The notes under the pieces: generated by a model
The model's database searches: none
Told to the model about the DNA's origin: nothing
What the model saw: only the letters and a program-made list of their open reading frames with translations
Made by a program: the position numbers and the translations under genes
Shown here: piece after piece, positions 17,224-26,017 of the stretch
Layout: the number at the start of each line of letters is the position of its first letter
Position numbering within the stretch: position 1 is the first letter of the stretch
NCBI RefSeq assembly: GCF_032191775.1
Contig: NZ_CP132507.1
Coordinates: forward strand, 1,017,001 to 1,081,000
Source: Rhodoferax mekongensis
Lineage (GTDB): Bacteria; Pseudomonadota; Gammaproteobacteria; Burkholderiales; Burkholderiaceae_C
DNA: 64,000 nucleotides
Reading direction: 5' to 3'

Positions 17224-18254
17224 GTCCCGAAGCTTTGCTTGGGGCGTCACTCATGGATCGCCTGGATCTGCTTCCGAGCCCGGTACTGGTGACGGACGCG
17301 CAGGGGCATATCGTGACTGCCAATAGTGACTTGTTGGCCTTGGTAGGCAAGGATGCAGAACATTGGCGGGGGCGCTATCTGGACGGCTTTTTACCCGCGC
17401 CCAGCCGGGTCTTTTTGCAGACCCATGTGTGGCCCTTGATGCTGCGACATGGATATGTGAAGGAGATTTATCTGCACCTCATCAATGGGGCGGGCGAGCG
17501 GGTGCCGGTGATGGTGAATGCGCGGCGCGGGCAGTGGGACGGGCAGGAGTGCATTGTTTGGGTGTTCTTTGTAGCCCTGGAGCGCAGCCGCTTTGAGGCC
17601 GAGTTGGTCGAAGCGCGTGCACGCGCGCAACGTTTGGCTGCGGAGTTGTCACAAGCCAATGCGGAGTTGCAATCGGTACACCAGCAGTTGTCTCAGCACG
17701 CCCAAAGCGTGGAATCCCAAAACCGGGAACTGGCCACGCTCAGCCTGACCGACCCCCTCACCCGACTGGGTAACCGGCGTGCGCTGGAGCGTGCGGTTGA
17801 GCAATGGCAAATGCAGTCCGAACTGGGGGCTCCCGCTGCCTTGATGATGGTGGATGTGGATCACTTCAAGCGCGTGAACGACCGCTATGGCCACGACGAG
17901 GGTGATCGGGTGCTTCAGGAGCTGGCTCGCCAATTGCAGGCCTGCAAGCGCAGCAGTGACGTGGTGGTGCGCTACGGTGGTGAGGAGTTTGCCCTCTGGC
18001 TACCGGGTACCGGGCCTGATGGTGCCAGTGCCATTGCCCAGCGGGTGCATCAGCTGGTGCGGGAGGTGAGGGTGGACAACAAGCCAGTCACGGTCAGTAT
18101 CGGGGTGTCATGCGCCCAACAGACTTTGCACCAGGGGCGTGATATGGTGTTTTTGACGCGTTTGTTGCACCAGGCCGATCTGGCTTTGTACCGGGCCAAA
18201 ACGGCGGGCCGCAACCGGACGATGTGGCACGACGGACCCACAGGACTTCCTTAA
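17220..18254 (+). CDS. PAS-GGDEF diguanylate cyclase, partner of RsbQ-like hydrolase
   Basis: This 344-residue protein has an N-terminal PAS domain (LLPSPVLVTDAQGHIVTANS to about residue 120), a coiled coil (about 125-170, RARAQRLAAELSQANAELQS), and a GGDEF domain with RYGGEEF, so an active cyclase making c-di-GMP is expected. The inhibitory I-site RSSD is five residues before GGEEF, implying product feedback. No membrane segment is seen. The listed start is a TTG that overlaps the hydrolase stop (TTGA); an ATG at 17253 would drop 11 residues and is also possible because neither has a clear ribosome site. In Bacillus the RsbQ partner RsbP carries PAS plus a phosphatase; here the output would be a cyclase. 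The pairing is seen; the signalling link is inferred. Confidence 0.88.
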   Translation: MSPEALLGASLMDRLDLLPSPVLVTDAQGHIVTANSDLLALVGKDAEHWRGRYLDGFLPAPSRVFLQTHVWPLMLRHGYVKEIYLHLINGAGERVPVMVNARRGQWDGQECIVWVFFVALERSRFEAELVEARARAQRLAAELSQANAELQSVHQQLSQHAQSVESQNRELATLSLTDPLTRLGNRRALERAVEQWQMQSELGAPAALMMVDVDHFKRVNDRYGHDEGDRVLQELARQLQACKRSSDVVVRYGGEEFALWLPGTGPDGASAIAQRVHQLVREVRVDNKPVTVSIGVSCAQQTLHQGRDMVFLTRLLHQADLALYRAKTAGRNRTMWHDGPTGLP

Positions 18255-18296
18255 AATTCGGGCTTGGCGTTGCGGCGCGTAATCTAAGGTTTCCTC

Positions 18297-19793
18297 ATGC
18301 GTTATTGGTGGAGTGTGGCGCTGGTCAGCAGCGCATTGCTGGTGGCTTGCGGCACCAATGTGGTCAACCCGGTGACCGGGCAAACTGAGCGTTCGGCCAT
18401 GAGCGAAGAGGCCGAGTTGGCCGAGGGCGCCAAGGGGCACCAGCAGGTGTTGCAGGAATACGGTGTGGTCAAAAACCCGGAGCTGCAGGCCTATGTGAAC
18501 GCCTTGGGCCAAAAGCTGGCAGCGCAGAGTCACCGGTCCCAGTTGCAGTGGCACTTCACCGTGCTGGACAGCCCCGAGATCAACGCGTTTGCCCTGCCCG
18601 GCGGCTATGTGTATGTCACGCGCGGCATCATGGCCTACATGGAAAGCGAGGCCGATCTGGCCGGGGTGATCGGCCATGAGATCGGCCACGTCACTGCCCG
18701 CCATGGTGCACAGCGCGCCACCAGCCAGCAAAACGCGGGCTTGGGCGTGTTCGCTGCCAGCGTGTTGGGTGCGGTGGCAGAGGCCTACGGCGTTACCGGT
18801 GCCGGGCAGCTGGCGGGCCAGGTGTCGCAAAACGTGGCGGCGGGCTATATCGCGTCGTACGGGCGCGAGCAGGAATTGCAGGCAGATGGCCTGGGTGCTG
18901 AATACCTCTACCGCACCCGCTACGACCCCCGCAACATGATCGACGTGATCAAGGTCCTCAAAAATCAGGAGCTGTTTGCGGCCGACCAGGCCAAGGCCGA
19001 AGGACGTCCGGCGCCTGCCAAAGGCGACTGGCTGGCATCCCACCCCAGCAATGACCAGCGCCTGGAGACCATTACCCGTCTGGCCGCGCAGTACCAGAGC
19101 AAGGACCGTTACAACGACGAAGGCCGGGCCCGCTATTTGCAGGCGATCAGCAACATGAACTTCGGCGACAGCCCGGACCAGGGGCTGGTGCGCGGGCGCA
19201 ATTTTTACCATGAGCCTCTGGGCCTGGCGCTCACAGCACCTGCCGGCTGGTACATCCAGAACGATGCGGAGCAACTCGCCTTCATCAACACGGCCCGTGA
19301 CGCTGCCTTGTTGGTGCGTGTGGTGCCGGCCCAGGCCGGCAAGGCACCTGCTGATGTGGTGCGCAACCTGCTCAAGCCCACCCAGGGCAAGCTGGAGGCC
19401 ACCACCATCAATGGCCTGCAGGCCTCGCGATTCACTGGTGCGCGGTCCAATGCCAATGGCACCACCGTGGCACTGGAAGCCACGGTCGTCTCCGGGCCGG
19501 GAGATCGGGTGTATCTGCTGCAGTCCACCGCCAAAGATGCCAATGCACTGGCGCGTGCACGAGCCGGCCTGCGCGAAGCTGAAGGCAGCTTCCGGGCGCT
19601 GACCACGGCCGACAAGGCCGCCGCCCGGCCCTGGGTGATCAAGTCCGTGCCCTACCCCAAAGGCGGCTTTGCCGAGCTGGCCCGCACTTCGCCGATTGCC
19701 CGACCTGAGCAACAGTTGCGCTTGATCAATGGTTTTTATGGCGGCGGGGAGCCTACGCCCGGTCAACTGGTTAAAGTCGTGCTGCCGCAGTAA
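18297..19793 (+). CDS. M48-family metalloprotease lipoprotein (BepA/YggG-like)
   Basis: The 498-residue protein begins MRYWWSVALVSSALLVACGT, a lipoprotein signal with lipobox LVAC and Cys18, so it should be anchored facing the periplasm. The zinc site HEIGH is at residues 127-131, and the third ligand lies in REQELQADGLGAEYL. Proteases of this family (BepA, LoiP) clear misassembled outer-membrane proteins. The C-terminal half (about 290-498) lacks obvious TPR motifs but has AGRP-like repeats of the M48 C-terminal region seen in other long betaproteobacterial members. It lies 42 bases after the cyclase, with a hairpin repeat immediately after its stop. Confidence 0.88.
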   Translation: MRYWWSVALVSSALLVACGTNVVNPVTGQTERSAMSEEAELAEGAKGHQQVLQEYGVVKNPELQAYVNALGQKLAAQSHRSQLQWHFTVLDSPEINAFALPGGYVYVTRGIMAYMESEADLAGVIGHEIGHVTARHGAQRATSQQNAGLGVFAASVLGAVAEAYGVTGAGQLAGQVSQNVAAGYIASYGREQELQADGLGAEYLYRTRYDPRNMIDVIKVLKNQELFAADQAKAEGRPAPAKGDWLASHPSNDQRLETITRLAAQYQSKDRYNDEGRARYLQAISNMNFGDSPDQGLVRGRNFYHEPLGLALTAPAGWYIQNDAEQLAFINTARDAALLVRVVPAQAGKAPADVVRNLLKPTQGKLEATTINGLQASRFTGARSNANGTTVALEATVVSGPGDRVYLLQSTAKDANALARARAGLREAEGSFRALTTADKAAARPWVIKSVPYPKGGFAELARTSPIARPEQQLRLINGFYGGGEPTPGQLVKVVLPQ

Positions 19794-19794
19794 T

Positions 19795-19849
19795 TTGCTA
19801 TATTTTTAGTAGCTGCTTGCGCTCATTCCATGAGCGCCACTGCCTGAAA
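19795..19849 (+). repeat. Intergenic hairpin repeat, copy 4 (best palindrome)
   Basis: This copy starts right after the M48 stop codon and contains GCGCTCATTCCATGAGCGC, a perfect eight-base stem with a three-base loop. It shows most clearly why the family is called a hairpin repeat. Other copies keep the GCGC ends with variable loops. Confidence 0.85.
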
Positions 19850-19854
19850 ACACT

Positions 19855-20997
19855 ATGAATCCACTCTCTATCTCTTCTCAGTTCGATTCCGGCGCCATCG
19901 AGGTGTTGCGGCTCGACGTTGCGCACGACATCCAGTTGCGCATCCGCCAGGACACGGCAGCAGAGTTTGCCCAGTGGTTCCACTTCTGCTTACATGGAGC
20001 GGCCGGCGAGCCGGTAACCCTGCGGTTCATGAACGCCAAGCAATGCGCCTACCCCAAGGGCTGGGAGGGTTACCAGGTGGTCTGCAGCGAGGATCGCCAA
20101 CACTGGAGCCGTATTGAGACCAGTTATGACGGCGAGGTCATGACTGCGCGCATCACACCGCAGACCAACGCCATCTACTTCGCTTACTTCGAACCCTATT
20201 CGTACGAGCAGCACCTGGACCTGCTGGCGTCGGCAGCAGCCTCGTCGCTGGTCACCGTGGAACGGCTGGGCACGACCGTGCAGGGGCGTGATATGAGCGT
20301 GCTGCGCGTTGCTGACGTGCATAGCCTGGTGGCTGAGGAAGACAAAAAGGACGTGTGGGTCATCGCCCGGCAGCACCCCGGTGAGACCATGGCCGAGTGG
20401 TTTGTGGAAGGCTTTCTGGAACGCCTGCTGGACGCCGACGACTCCGTCAGCCGCACCCTGCTTCAGCGCTGCAACTTCCATGTGGTGCCCAACATGAACC
20501 CGGATGGCGCCGTGCTGGGCAACCTGCGCACCAACGCTGCGGGCGCTAACCTGAACCGGGAGTGGGCCGCGCCCAGCATGGAGCGCTCGCCTGAAGTGGC
20601 CCTGGTGCGCCAAGCCATGGAGGCCACTGGCGTGGACCTGTGCCTGGATGTGCACGGCGACGAAGCGCTGCCTTGCAACTTTGTAGTCGGCTCTGAAGGC
20701 ACGCCGGGCTACACCCCGCGTATTGCCGAGCTGGAAGACGACTTCAAGACCGACTGGATGCGTGCCTGCCCCGACTTCCAGGACACGCTCAATTACGGCC
20801 GCGTGGCGGCAGGCCAGGCCAATATGTCACTGGCCACCAACTGGATCGCCCAGCGCTTCGGTTGTATGGCTCTGACGATCGAGATGCCCTTCAAGGACAA
20901 TGTCAACCTTCCCGACCCTACCACCGGCTGGAGCGGTCAACGTTCCAAGAAGCTGGGTGCCAGTGTGCTGCAGCCCTTGCTGCAGTGGTCGGTGTAG
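19855..20997 (+). CDS. M14-type zinc carboxypeptidase (cytosolic CCP/AGBL-like)
   Basis: The 380-residue protein has an N-terminal beta-rich domain (about 1-120) and a carboxypeptidase domain with zinc ligands H174 and E177 in RQHPGETMAEW, the third ligand H267 in LDVHGDE, the substrate-binding NLNREW motif near 233-238, and the catalytic Glu343 in LTIEMPFKD. This N-domain plus HPGE arrangement is that of the cytosolic carboxypeptidase (CCP) subfamily, which removes C-terminal Glu or other residues; the bacterial substrate is unknown. There is no signal peptide. It follows the M48 gene after a repeat, possibly in the same transcript. Confidence 0.88.
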   Translation: MNPLSISSQFDSGAIEVLRLDVAHDIQLRIRQDTAAEFAQWFHFCLHGAAGEPVTLRFMNAKQCAYPKGWEGYQVVCSEDRQHWSRIETSYDGEVMTARITPQTNAIYFAYFEPYSYEQHLDLLASAAASSLVTVERLGTTVQGRDMSVLRVADVHSLVAEEDKKDVWVIARQHPGETMAEWFVEGFLERLLDADDSVSRTLLQRCNFHVVPNMNPDGAVLGNLRTNAAGANLNREWAAPSMERSPEVALVRQAMEATGVDLCLDVHGDEALPCNFVVGSEGTPGYTPRIAELEDDFKTDWMRACPDFQDTLNYGRVAAGQANMSLATNWIAQRFGCMALTIEMPFKDNVNLPDPTTGWSGQRSKKLGASVLQPLLQWSV

Positions 20998-21018
20998 TCT
21001 TTTGACGCGAGCGTTGAT

Positions 21019-22272
21019 TTAAGGCTGCCACACGACGTTGTCGTCCACAGCGTACAGCTTGCACGCGGTCTTGGCAGTTTGGGCGCAGCGATCCAGCGTT
21101 CGCGCAATCACGTTCTCCCCCGAGAAAAATGCCCATTCGCCCTTGGGTCCAATGGCAAGTGCGCGAGGCAGGTCCAGTGCGAGAAAGCGCACATAGCCCG
21201 TCTCCTTCACGTCCTGTTTGACAAGGGGGAGCTTGCTGGCGTCTCCGATGGCGGCGAAACCACTGGCCGGTGGCGCACCAGTGGCTTGAGGAATCGCGAT
21301 GCCCTGGAGACGTACAAATTGATCCAGCACAGGTCGCCACATGGACATGCCTTTGGCCAGCAGGCTGTGACCATCGGTGCTCACCGGGCCGAATGGCGCA
21401 AACTCGGCCTTACCCCCTGCGCCGGTGTAGGCGGTGTGCCACTTGCGGGGAATGTCAGGGCCCCAGTAGTTGTCGTTTTCGGAGTACAGCCACAGCATGG
21501 GCGTGCTGCCCCCGTTGGCTTTGGCAGCTTTCTCAAACGTAGCGGCTACGCGGTGGTAGCCGCATGGGTTGGCTTTGCGGTTGACTGCATCGCCACCGCT
21601 TCCCCCGGCAAAGTTGATGCCTGCAATGACCGATGGGTGTTTGGTCCCCATGGCCACCACGGTGGCAAAGCCGCCCATGGACTGCCCCATGAGAATGACT
21701 TTGCTGGGATTGACCCAGGGCTGCTTGATGGCGAATTCCACCGTGGCCAATGTCTGGACATTGGTGACGGCGGCGGCTGCGTCGAAGTTTTTGGAGTTGC
21801 ATTCTCCGGTGAATTCCGGATCCTGTTCCATGCCACTGTCGCCGTAACCCAGGCGGGTGGGTACGAATACCGCAACACCCCGGCGCAACCAGTAGCGTGC
21901 AACGTCTGAGTATCTATAGCGCGAGGGGTTTGCCCGCTGGTTGGAGTCACGGCCATGGTTCATGATCACGGCGGGGAAAGGTCCATCCCCCGGCGGCTTG
22001 AAATGGGTGAGCACCATCTGACCGTCGATGGATTTGCCGTACATGTCTTTGACTGTGACCGGCAGTTTAGTCACGGTCTCAAACATGTCGGCGGCCAACG
22101 TTGATGGCGGCGGCCCATCTTCTGCGGTCGGTTGAGCATGAAGCAGTGGCGGAACACTCATCAGTGTGCCGAGGTAGAGCACACGTAAGACGGTTGAAGC
22201 AGTCAACCCGCAACGCAGAAGGGTGCGTCCGCTGAACAAACCGGTGCTGCGCGTCACGAGAACCAGAGCCAT
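21019..22272 (-). CDS. Secreted alpha/beta hydrolase (dienelactone hydrolase-like)
   Basis: The 417-residue protein starts with a long, Arg-rich signal region (MALVLVTRSTGLFSGRTLLR onward to LLHAQ). The hydrolase domain has PAVIMNHGRDSN at the oxyanion strand, RLGYGDSG, and the nucleophile elbow MGQSMGGFA; TDGHSLL may hold the His. Two in-frame starts exist; the ATG at 22272 overlaps the stop codon of the upstream PEP-CTERM gene (TGATG), so translation is probably coupled. A C-terminal extension (about 310-417) with WAFFSGENVIARTLDRC is not part of the usual fold. Substrate unknown. Confidence 0.75.
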   Translation of the reverse strand: MALVLVTRSTGLFSGRTLLRCGLTASTVLRVLYLGTLMSVPPLLHAQPTAEDGPPPSTLAADMFETVTKLPVTVKDMYGKSIDGQMVLTHFKPPGDGPFPAVIMNHGRDSNQRANPSRYRYSDVARYWLRRGVAVFVPTRLGYGDSGMEQDPEFTGECNSKNFDAAAAVTNVQTLATVEFAIKQPWVNPSKVILMGQSMGGFATVVAMGTKHPSVIAGINFAGGSGGDAVNRKANPCGYHRVAATFEKAAKANGGSTPMLWLYSENDNYWGPDIPRKWHTAYTGAGGKAEFAPFGPVSTDGHSLLAKGMSMWRPVLDQFVRLQGIAIPQATGAPPASGFAAIGDASKLPLVKQDVKETGYVRFLALDLPRALAIGPKGEWAFFSGENVIARTLDRCAQTAKTACKLYAVDDNVVWQP

Positions 22273-22985
22273 CAATTTGTTTGCTTGCGCCGACGTACCA
22301 CTGCACCCATTACACCCAAGCCTGCCAGCAGCATGGCGTAAGTTTCGGGTTCGGGCACGGGTGCCAGTGCATGGGTGTACATCACGTTGTCTAAGGCGAA
22401 TCTGGCGCTGCAGCAGCCATTGGATTCAAAGGTAATGCCGTTGAAAGCTTCTGTCGAGGTAAATCCGATGAATTGCGGCGTGTTATCTGGACTCGCTGTT
22501 GCTTGATAGCGGCCCAAAGTGGAATATGAGCCATAGCCTGAAAGGCTGTCGGCAGCAACCGTAAGACCTATGCGTGAACTCAACCCGGAGAACCATGCAC
22601 CGTAGGCCATGATCGGCGCATTGAATCGCAGCGTGAACCAGCCGCCGTAGGAGATATCGGAATAGAGGTTGGTGGTGCCGTCAATGCTAAGTTTCAGGTC
22701 CGGTGCATCGACCTGCAGGCTGTTGTGTCCCACAAATGCCCCGAAGTTAAGGTTGTTGGCCGCTTGGTCGTTGGTGTAACTATTGAATGTTTCAGTTTGA
22801 ACAGAACCAGTGGCTGCCAAGAAGCTTCCCGAGTCTGAGAAGACTGTCAAGCCGGCGCTTGCCGGCATGGCGAGGAACAGTGCGCTTAGAGCGAGAAATA
22901 GCGAGATCAGGGGTCGCGAGATGCGCGATGCTTTGCGAGCATCTTTTACAGCGCTTGGTGAACTCACAGGTGAAGAGTGATGCAT
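22272..22985 (-). CDS. PEP-CTERM sorting domain protein, short
   Basis: The 237-residue protein has a signal peptide (LISLFLALSALFLAMPASA), a beta-rich body, and the C-terminal sorting signal VPEPETYAMLLAGLGVMGAV followed by RRRKQTN. PEP-CTERM proteins are cut by exosortase (EpsH-type) and displayed or released, typically in exopolysaccharide-producing species; no exosortase gene is in this window. The ATG at 22985 has AAGGAG seven bases upstream and was preferred over an earlier in-frame ATG. Its stop is fused to the start of the downstream hydrolase (TGATG). Confidence 0.88.
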   Translation of the reverse strand: MHHSSPVSSPSAVKDARKASRISRPLISLFLALSALFLAMPASAGLTVFSDSGSFLAATGSVQTETFNSYTNDQAANNLNFGAFVGHNSLQVDAPDLKLSIDGTTNLYSDISYGGWFTLRFNAPIMAYGAWFSGLSSRIGLTVAADSLSGYGSYSTLGRYQATASPDNTPQFIGFTSTEAFNGITFESNGCCSARFALDNVMYTHALAPVPEPETYAMLLAGLGVMGAVVRRRKQTN

Positions 22986-23055
22986 GATGAATCTCCTTGG
23001 AAAATTGATATTTGACAAAACGGTCGGGTGATGCGTGTTTTCTCACAGCCTTTGC

Positions 23056-25782
23056 TTACGCTTTGGTCTGTCGGCGACGTACCATCGCCCCCATCAGTCC
23101 CAAGCCAGCCAACAACATGGCGTAGGTTTCAGGCTCAGGCACAGCAGCCACACTGATCGTGCCGTTTTGGTACAGGTGGGATGTATCCAGCCGTGTACCC
23201 GCAGCAAGGTGGAAGCTGCTGCTGTCAATGCTGGCAAACGTGCCGCTGCTGGTGCCCCAGTCAAACAGGTCAAACGTTTGGCCAGCCTGGCCGATGAAGG
23301 CGCCATACGACACCAGCTTGAGCGTGCCACCAAAGTGCAGGTTGCCCGCCACGTTGTAGTAGTCAAACCCCGTGCCTGCCTGCGTGCCGCCAATTTCGGC
23401 CAGGTACAGGTTGCCACTGCCAAAGTTCACAGAGCCTTCGTCGTTAGCAGCGCCGGGTGAATTGCCCACCGACAAGCCTCCTTCATAGAACTTGGTACCG
23501 CTGCCAGTGAATGCCGCGCCGTTACGCTGCAACACCTGCCCGAAGAACAGCGCGGTGCTGCCTGCAGAAACGCGCAGTTCGCTACCGGACTTGGCTTCTA
23601 CGGTGTCATAAAAAGTGGCCTGGCTATTGCCCGACACAATGACTTTGCCCCCCGCTGCATTGACCACCTCGCCAAACACCGATGCACCGCCAAAGCCCAC
23701 GTTCACTTGGCCGGCATTGGTCAATCCGTTGTTGAAGCGCAAGGTGGCGTTGTCCAGGAGCGTGCGGCCATTGGCTGCTTGGGTTACCGAGCCGCTTATC
23801 TCCAACTCGCCACCATTGCGCACTTCTATCGTGCCAGCGTTGGTGTGCGTGGTGCCGCTCAAGAGCATGGCCTCGCCAGCCCCTACGCGAACTTGACCTG
23901 CGTTTACAAGGTTTGCAGCAATGCGACCGTTGCCGACTACGCGGCCTACATTGTCCAAGCCGAGATCAAAGCGCAGGTTGTCGGCACGCACGGTGCCAGC
24001 GTTCAGTACACGCCCTGTAATGACGCCTTCACCCGTTAGCACACCGGTGCTGGCAATTTGTACGGCACTCTCAGATGTAAGCGTTCCGCCTGCCAATTTG
24101 AGTGTGGCAATACCGTTGCCACCGCCTACCGTGAGCGACTTGACGGACTGCGCCTCTTTGGGACCGGTGACGGTGAGGCTGACGTTAGGGTCGATCTTGA
24201 TCGCATGCACGAATGCCGGTGCCAGGCCAAGAGTCCAGTTGGCTGCTGTATCCCACGCACCGCTGATGGCCTGGCGCCAGCGCAGGTCGGGGGTGAAGAG
24301 GAAGTTGCCGGAGCCGCCGTCTGTGAAGACGGCTCGATAGGCCAGTTGACCGAGGTTGTTGAAGCTGCCAGTGAGAGGCGTGTCTATGGAGCTCACCGTC
24401 TTCCCGGCAATCGTGCTGCCCGCAAGTTGCACGGCAACGGTGTCTTGTCCGTCACCAACGTAAAGTCCCTCGCTACTGCTACCTCCGGAGATGTTGGCTT
24501 TGAAGGCGGTATGTCCGCGATCATTCAAAATAGTGTTGCTAAAGGAGGAAAAGGTCCCGCCACTGGACCCGGTGGCGTTCTGACCTTGTAACGCGACGGC
24601 GGTGAGCGTGGTTGTGCTGCTGCTACGGTAGATGCCTTGATTAGTGCTGCCACCGGTTATGTTGGCAACGAAAGCCGTTTGCCCACTAGCGTTTAAAACA
24701 GGGCTACTAAAGGACGCAAAGGTACCAACGCCAGTTCCGGTCGCACTTTGGCCTTGAATGGCGATCGGGGTGAGTGTGCCGTCACTGCTTCGGTAGATGC
24801 CCTCAGTGCTGCTGCCAAAAGTCAATAGGGCTCTGAAGGCCGTTTGCCCATTATTGTTCAGCACGGGGTTGCCGAAATCGAGAAACATGCCGCCCCCAGA
24901 GCCGGGAGCACCTTGGGTATGGGCGGCGATAGTGAAGGGTGTGCCACCGTTGCTGAAGTAGATACCTTGGGCGATGGTCCCCCCAGTGAGGGTGACTCTG
25001 AAAGCGACTTGACCGCTATCGTTCAACTTTGGATTGCCAACAAAGAAAAATGCTCCGGCGTTGCCGCCGGCATTTTGCCCAACCAATGCGATGGCGGTGG
25101 GCGCGCTTGCGCTGTTGCTGCGGTAGATTCCCCCACTGTTGCTGCCTCCAATGATTGAGGTGTTGAAGGCCGTCTGTCCGCCTTCGTTCATTGAGAGGTT
25201 GCTAAAGCCTGAAAATGTCCCAGCGCTTGCGCCATTCGCCTTTTGGCCTTGCAAAGCAATGGCGGTGAGCGCGCCGCCACTGTCGCTTCGGTAAATGCCT
25301 ACGGTGCTGCTGCCCCCAGTGATAGAAGAGATGAAGGCTATTTGCCCGCTTTCGTTGAGTACGGGGTTGCTAAACGTAGAAAACCTCCCTGTGCCTGCAC
25401 TTGGGGCGCTCTGGCCTTGCAGTACAACAGGGGACAATGCATTACCCGCGGTACCGTTGTAGATTCCTCCGGTGCTGCTACCGCCATTCATAAATCCTTG
25501 GAACGCGAATTGCCCAGATTGATTGATCACAGGCGCTGAAAATGAAGTGAAGGTGCCTCCACGCGTGCCAGGCGCACTTTGGCCCGTAATAGCCAAAGTA
25601 TCAGTCCGCCCTTGGGCCAGCGCAGGACTTTGCCACCCACCCAATACTGTGACCAATGCCGTACACAAAGCGCGACACTTGAATCCCTCGCTTTCGGATC
25701 TGACAGGTTGGGAGTGGTGAGTGTTGGCTGCGTGGATCGAGCGCGCAGGCGTGGTGAGACGTTTGGATTGAATGGCTGACAT
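23056..25782 (-). CDS. Large repeat-containing PEP-CTERM surface protein
   Basis: The 908-residue secreted protein has a signal region ending near WQSPALAQG, seven tandem repeats of 54-56 residues (about 67-454) with the pattern GQ.A.G...TF..FS.PVLN.SGQ.AF...I.GGSS..GIYRS, an eighth degenerate unit, then an autotransporter-like beta-helix region (GAWDTAANWTLGLAP onward) and a final PEP-CTERM signal VPEPETYAMLLAGLGLMGAM plus RRRQTKA. It should be exported and processed by an exosortase. The ATG at 25782 has AGGGAG six bases upstream. It shares its sorting tail almost residue for residue with the next gene downstream. Likely an adhesin or matrix protein; function is inferred from architecture only. 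Confidence 0.88.
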   Translation of the reverse strand: MSAIQSKRLTTPARSIHAANTHHSQPVRSESEGFKCRALCTALVTVLGGWQSPALAQGRTDTLAITGQSAPGTRGGTFTSFSAPVINQSGQFAFQGFMNGGSSTGGIYNGTAGNALSPVVLQGQSAPSAGTGRFSTFSNPVLNESGQIAFISSITGGSSTVGIYRSDSGGALTAIALQGQKANGASAGTFSGFSNLSMNEGGQTAFNTSIIGGSNSGGIYRSNSASAPTAIALVGQNAGGNAGAFFFVGNPKLNDSGQVAFRVTLTGGTIAQGIYFSNGGTPFTIAAHTQGAPGSGGGMFLDFGNPVLNNNGQTAFRALLTFGSSTEGIYRSSDGTLTPIAIQGQSATGTGVGTFASFSSPVLNASGQTAFVANITGGSTNQGIYRSSSTTTLTAVALQGQNATGSSGGTFSSFSNTILNDRGHTAFKANISGGSSSEGLYVGDGQDTVAVQLAGSTIAGKTVSSIDTPLTGSFNNLGQLAYRAVFTDGGSGNFLFTPDLRWRQAISGAWDTAANWTLGLAPAFVHAIKIDPNVSLTVTGPKEAQSVKSLTVGGGNGIATLKLAGGTLTSESAVQIASTGVLTGEGVITGRVLNAGTVRADNLRFDLGLDNVGRVVGNGRIAANLVNAGQVRVGAGEAMLLSGTTHTNAGTIEVRNGGELEISGSVTQAANGRTLLDNATLRFNNGLTNAGQVNVGFGGASVFGEVVNAAGGKVIVSGNSQATFYDTVEAKSGSELRVSAGSTALFFGQVLQRNGAAFTGSGTKFYEGGLSVGNSPGAANDEGSVNFGSGNLYLAEIGGTQAGTGFDYYNVAGNLHFGGTLKLVSYGAFIGQAGQTFDLFDWGTSSGTFASIDSSSFHLAAGTRLDTSHLYQNGTISVAAVPEPETYAMLLAGLGLMGAMVRRRQTKA
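24421..25584 (-). repeat. Seven coding tandem repeats, 162-168 bases each
   Basis: Seven consecutive units of 56, 56, 56, 55, 54, 56 and 55 codons encode the propeller-like repeats of the large PEP-CTERM protein. DNA identity between units is clear around the codons for PVLN.SGQTAF and GGSS..GIYRS. Such arrays change copy number by recombination, so unit number may differ between strains. Confidence 0.8.
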
Positions 25783-25887
25783 GAGGGCTCCCTGGTCGGC
25801 GTCGCGTTGCATGCGACAACTTGTGATGGAGCGAGGCTAAAAGCAGCCGCGGCTCGTCGCAATCCGCAGCAATGCGTAGTTGGGTCT

Positions 25888-25917
25888 GTTTTTATACGCA
25901 CTTGTGCGTATAAAAAC
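25888..25917. promoter_or_regulatory. Perfect 30-base palindrome between divergent genes
   Basis: Fourteen-base arms GTTTTTATACGCAC and GTGCGTATAAAAAC are separated by TT with no mismatch. It lies between the large PEP-CTERM gene (minus) and the histidine kinase (plus), about 106 and 100 bases from their starts. Each arm ends in TATAAA, which could serve as a -10 element in either direction. A dimeric regulator site or bidirectional promoter is plausible; a terminator is less likely at this location. Confidence 0.6.
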
Positions 25918-25933
25918 CTTGCAAATGGAGGTG

Positions 25934-25953
25934 CATAGTCCAGTCGGACTATG
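25934..25953. promoter_or_regulatory. Second palindrome, CATAGTCC-N4-GGACTATG
   Basis: Perfect eight-base arms with a four-base centre AGTC lie 16 bases from the 30-base palindrome in the same divergent gap. Its size suits a dimeric transcription factor such as a NarL/LuxR-type regulator; one is encoded at 28523. Binding is inference. Confidence 0.45.
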
Positions 25954-26017
25954 TCCATCAAGTGGGGGGTAAATGGCATAGTGTTAGGCCGTATGTCACG
26001 GCTTCATCTCACCATTC

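Noticed and set aside
19870..19890. GTTCGATTCC considered as a tRNA T-arm
   Set aside because: It lies in the carboxypeptidase coding sequence and no other tRNA arms can be drawn around it.
24421..25584. CRISPR array considered for the repeated units
   Set aside because: Units are 162-168 bases, contiguous and coding in one frame with no spacers.
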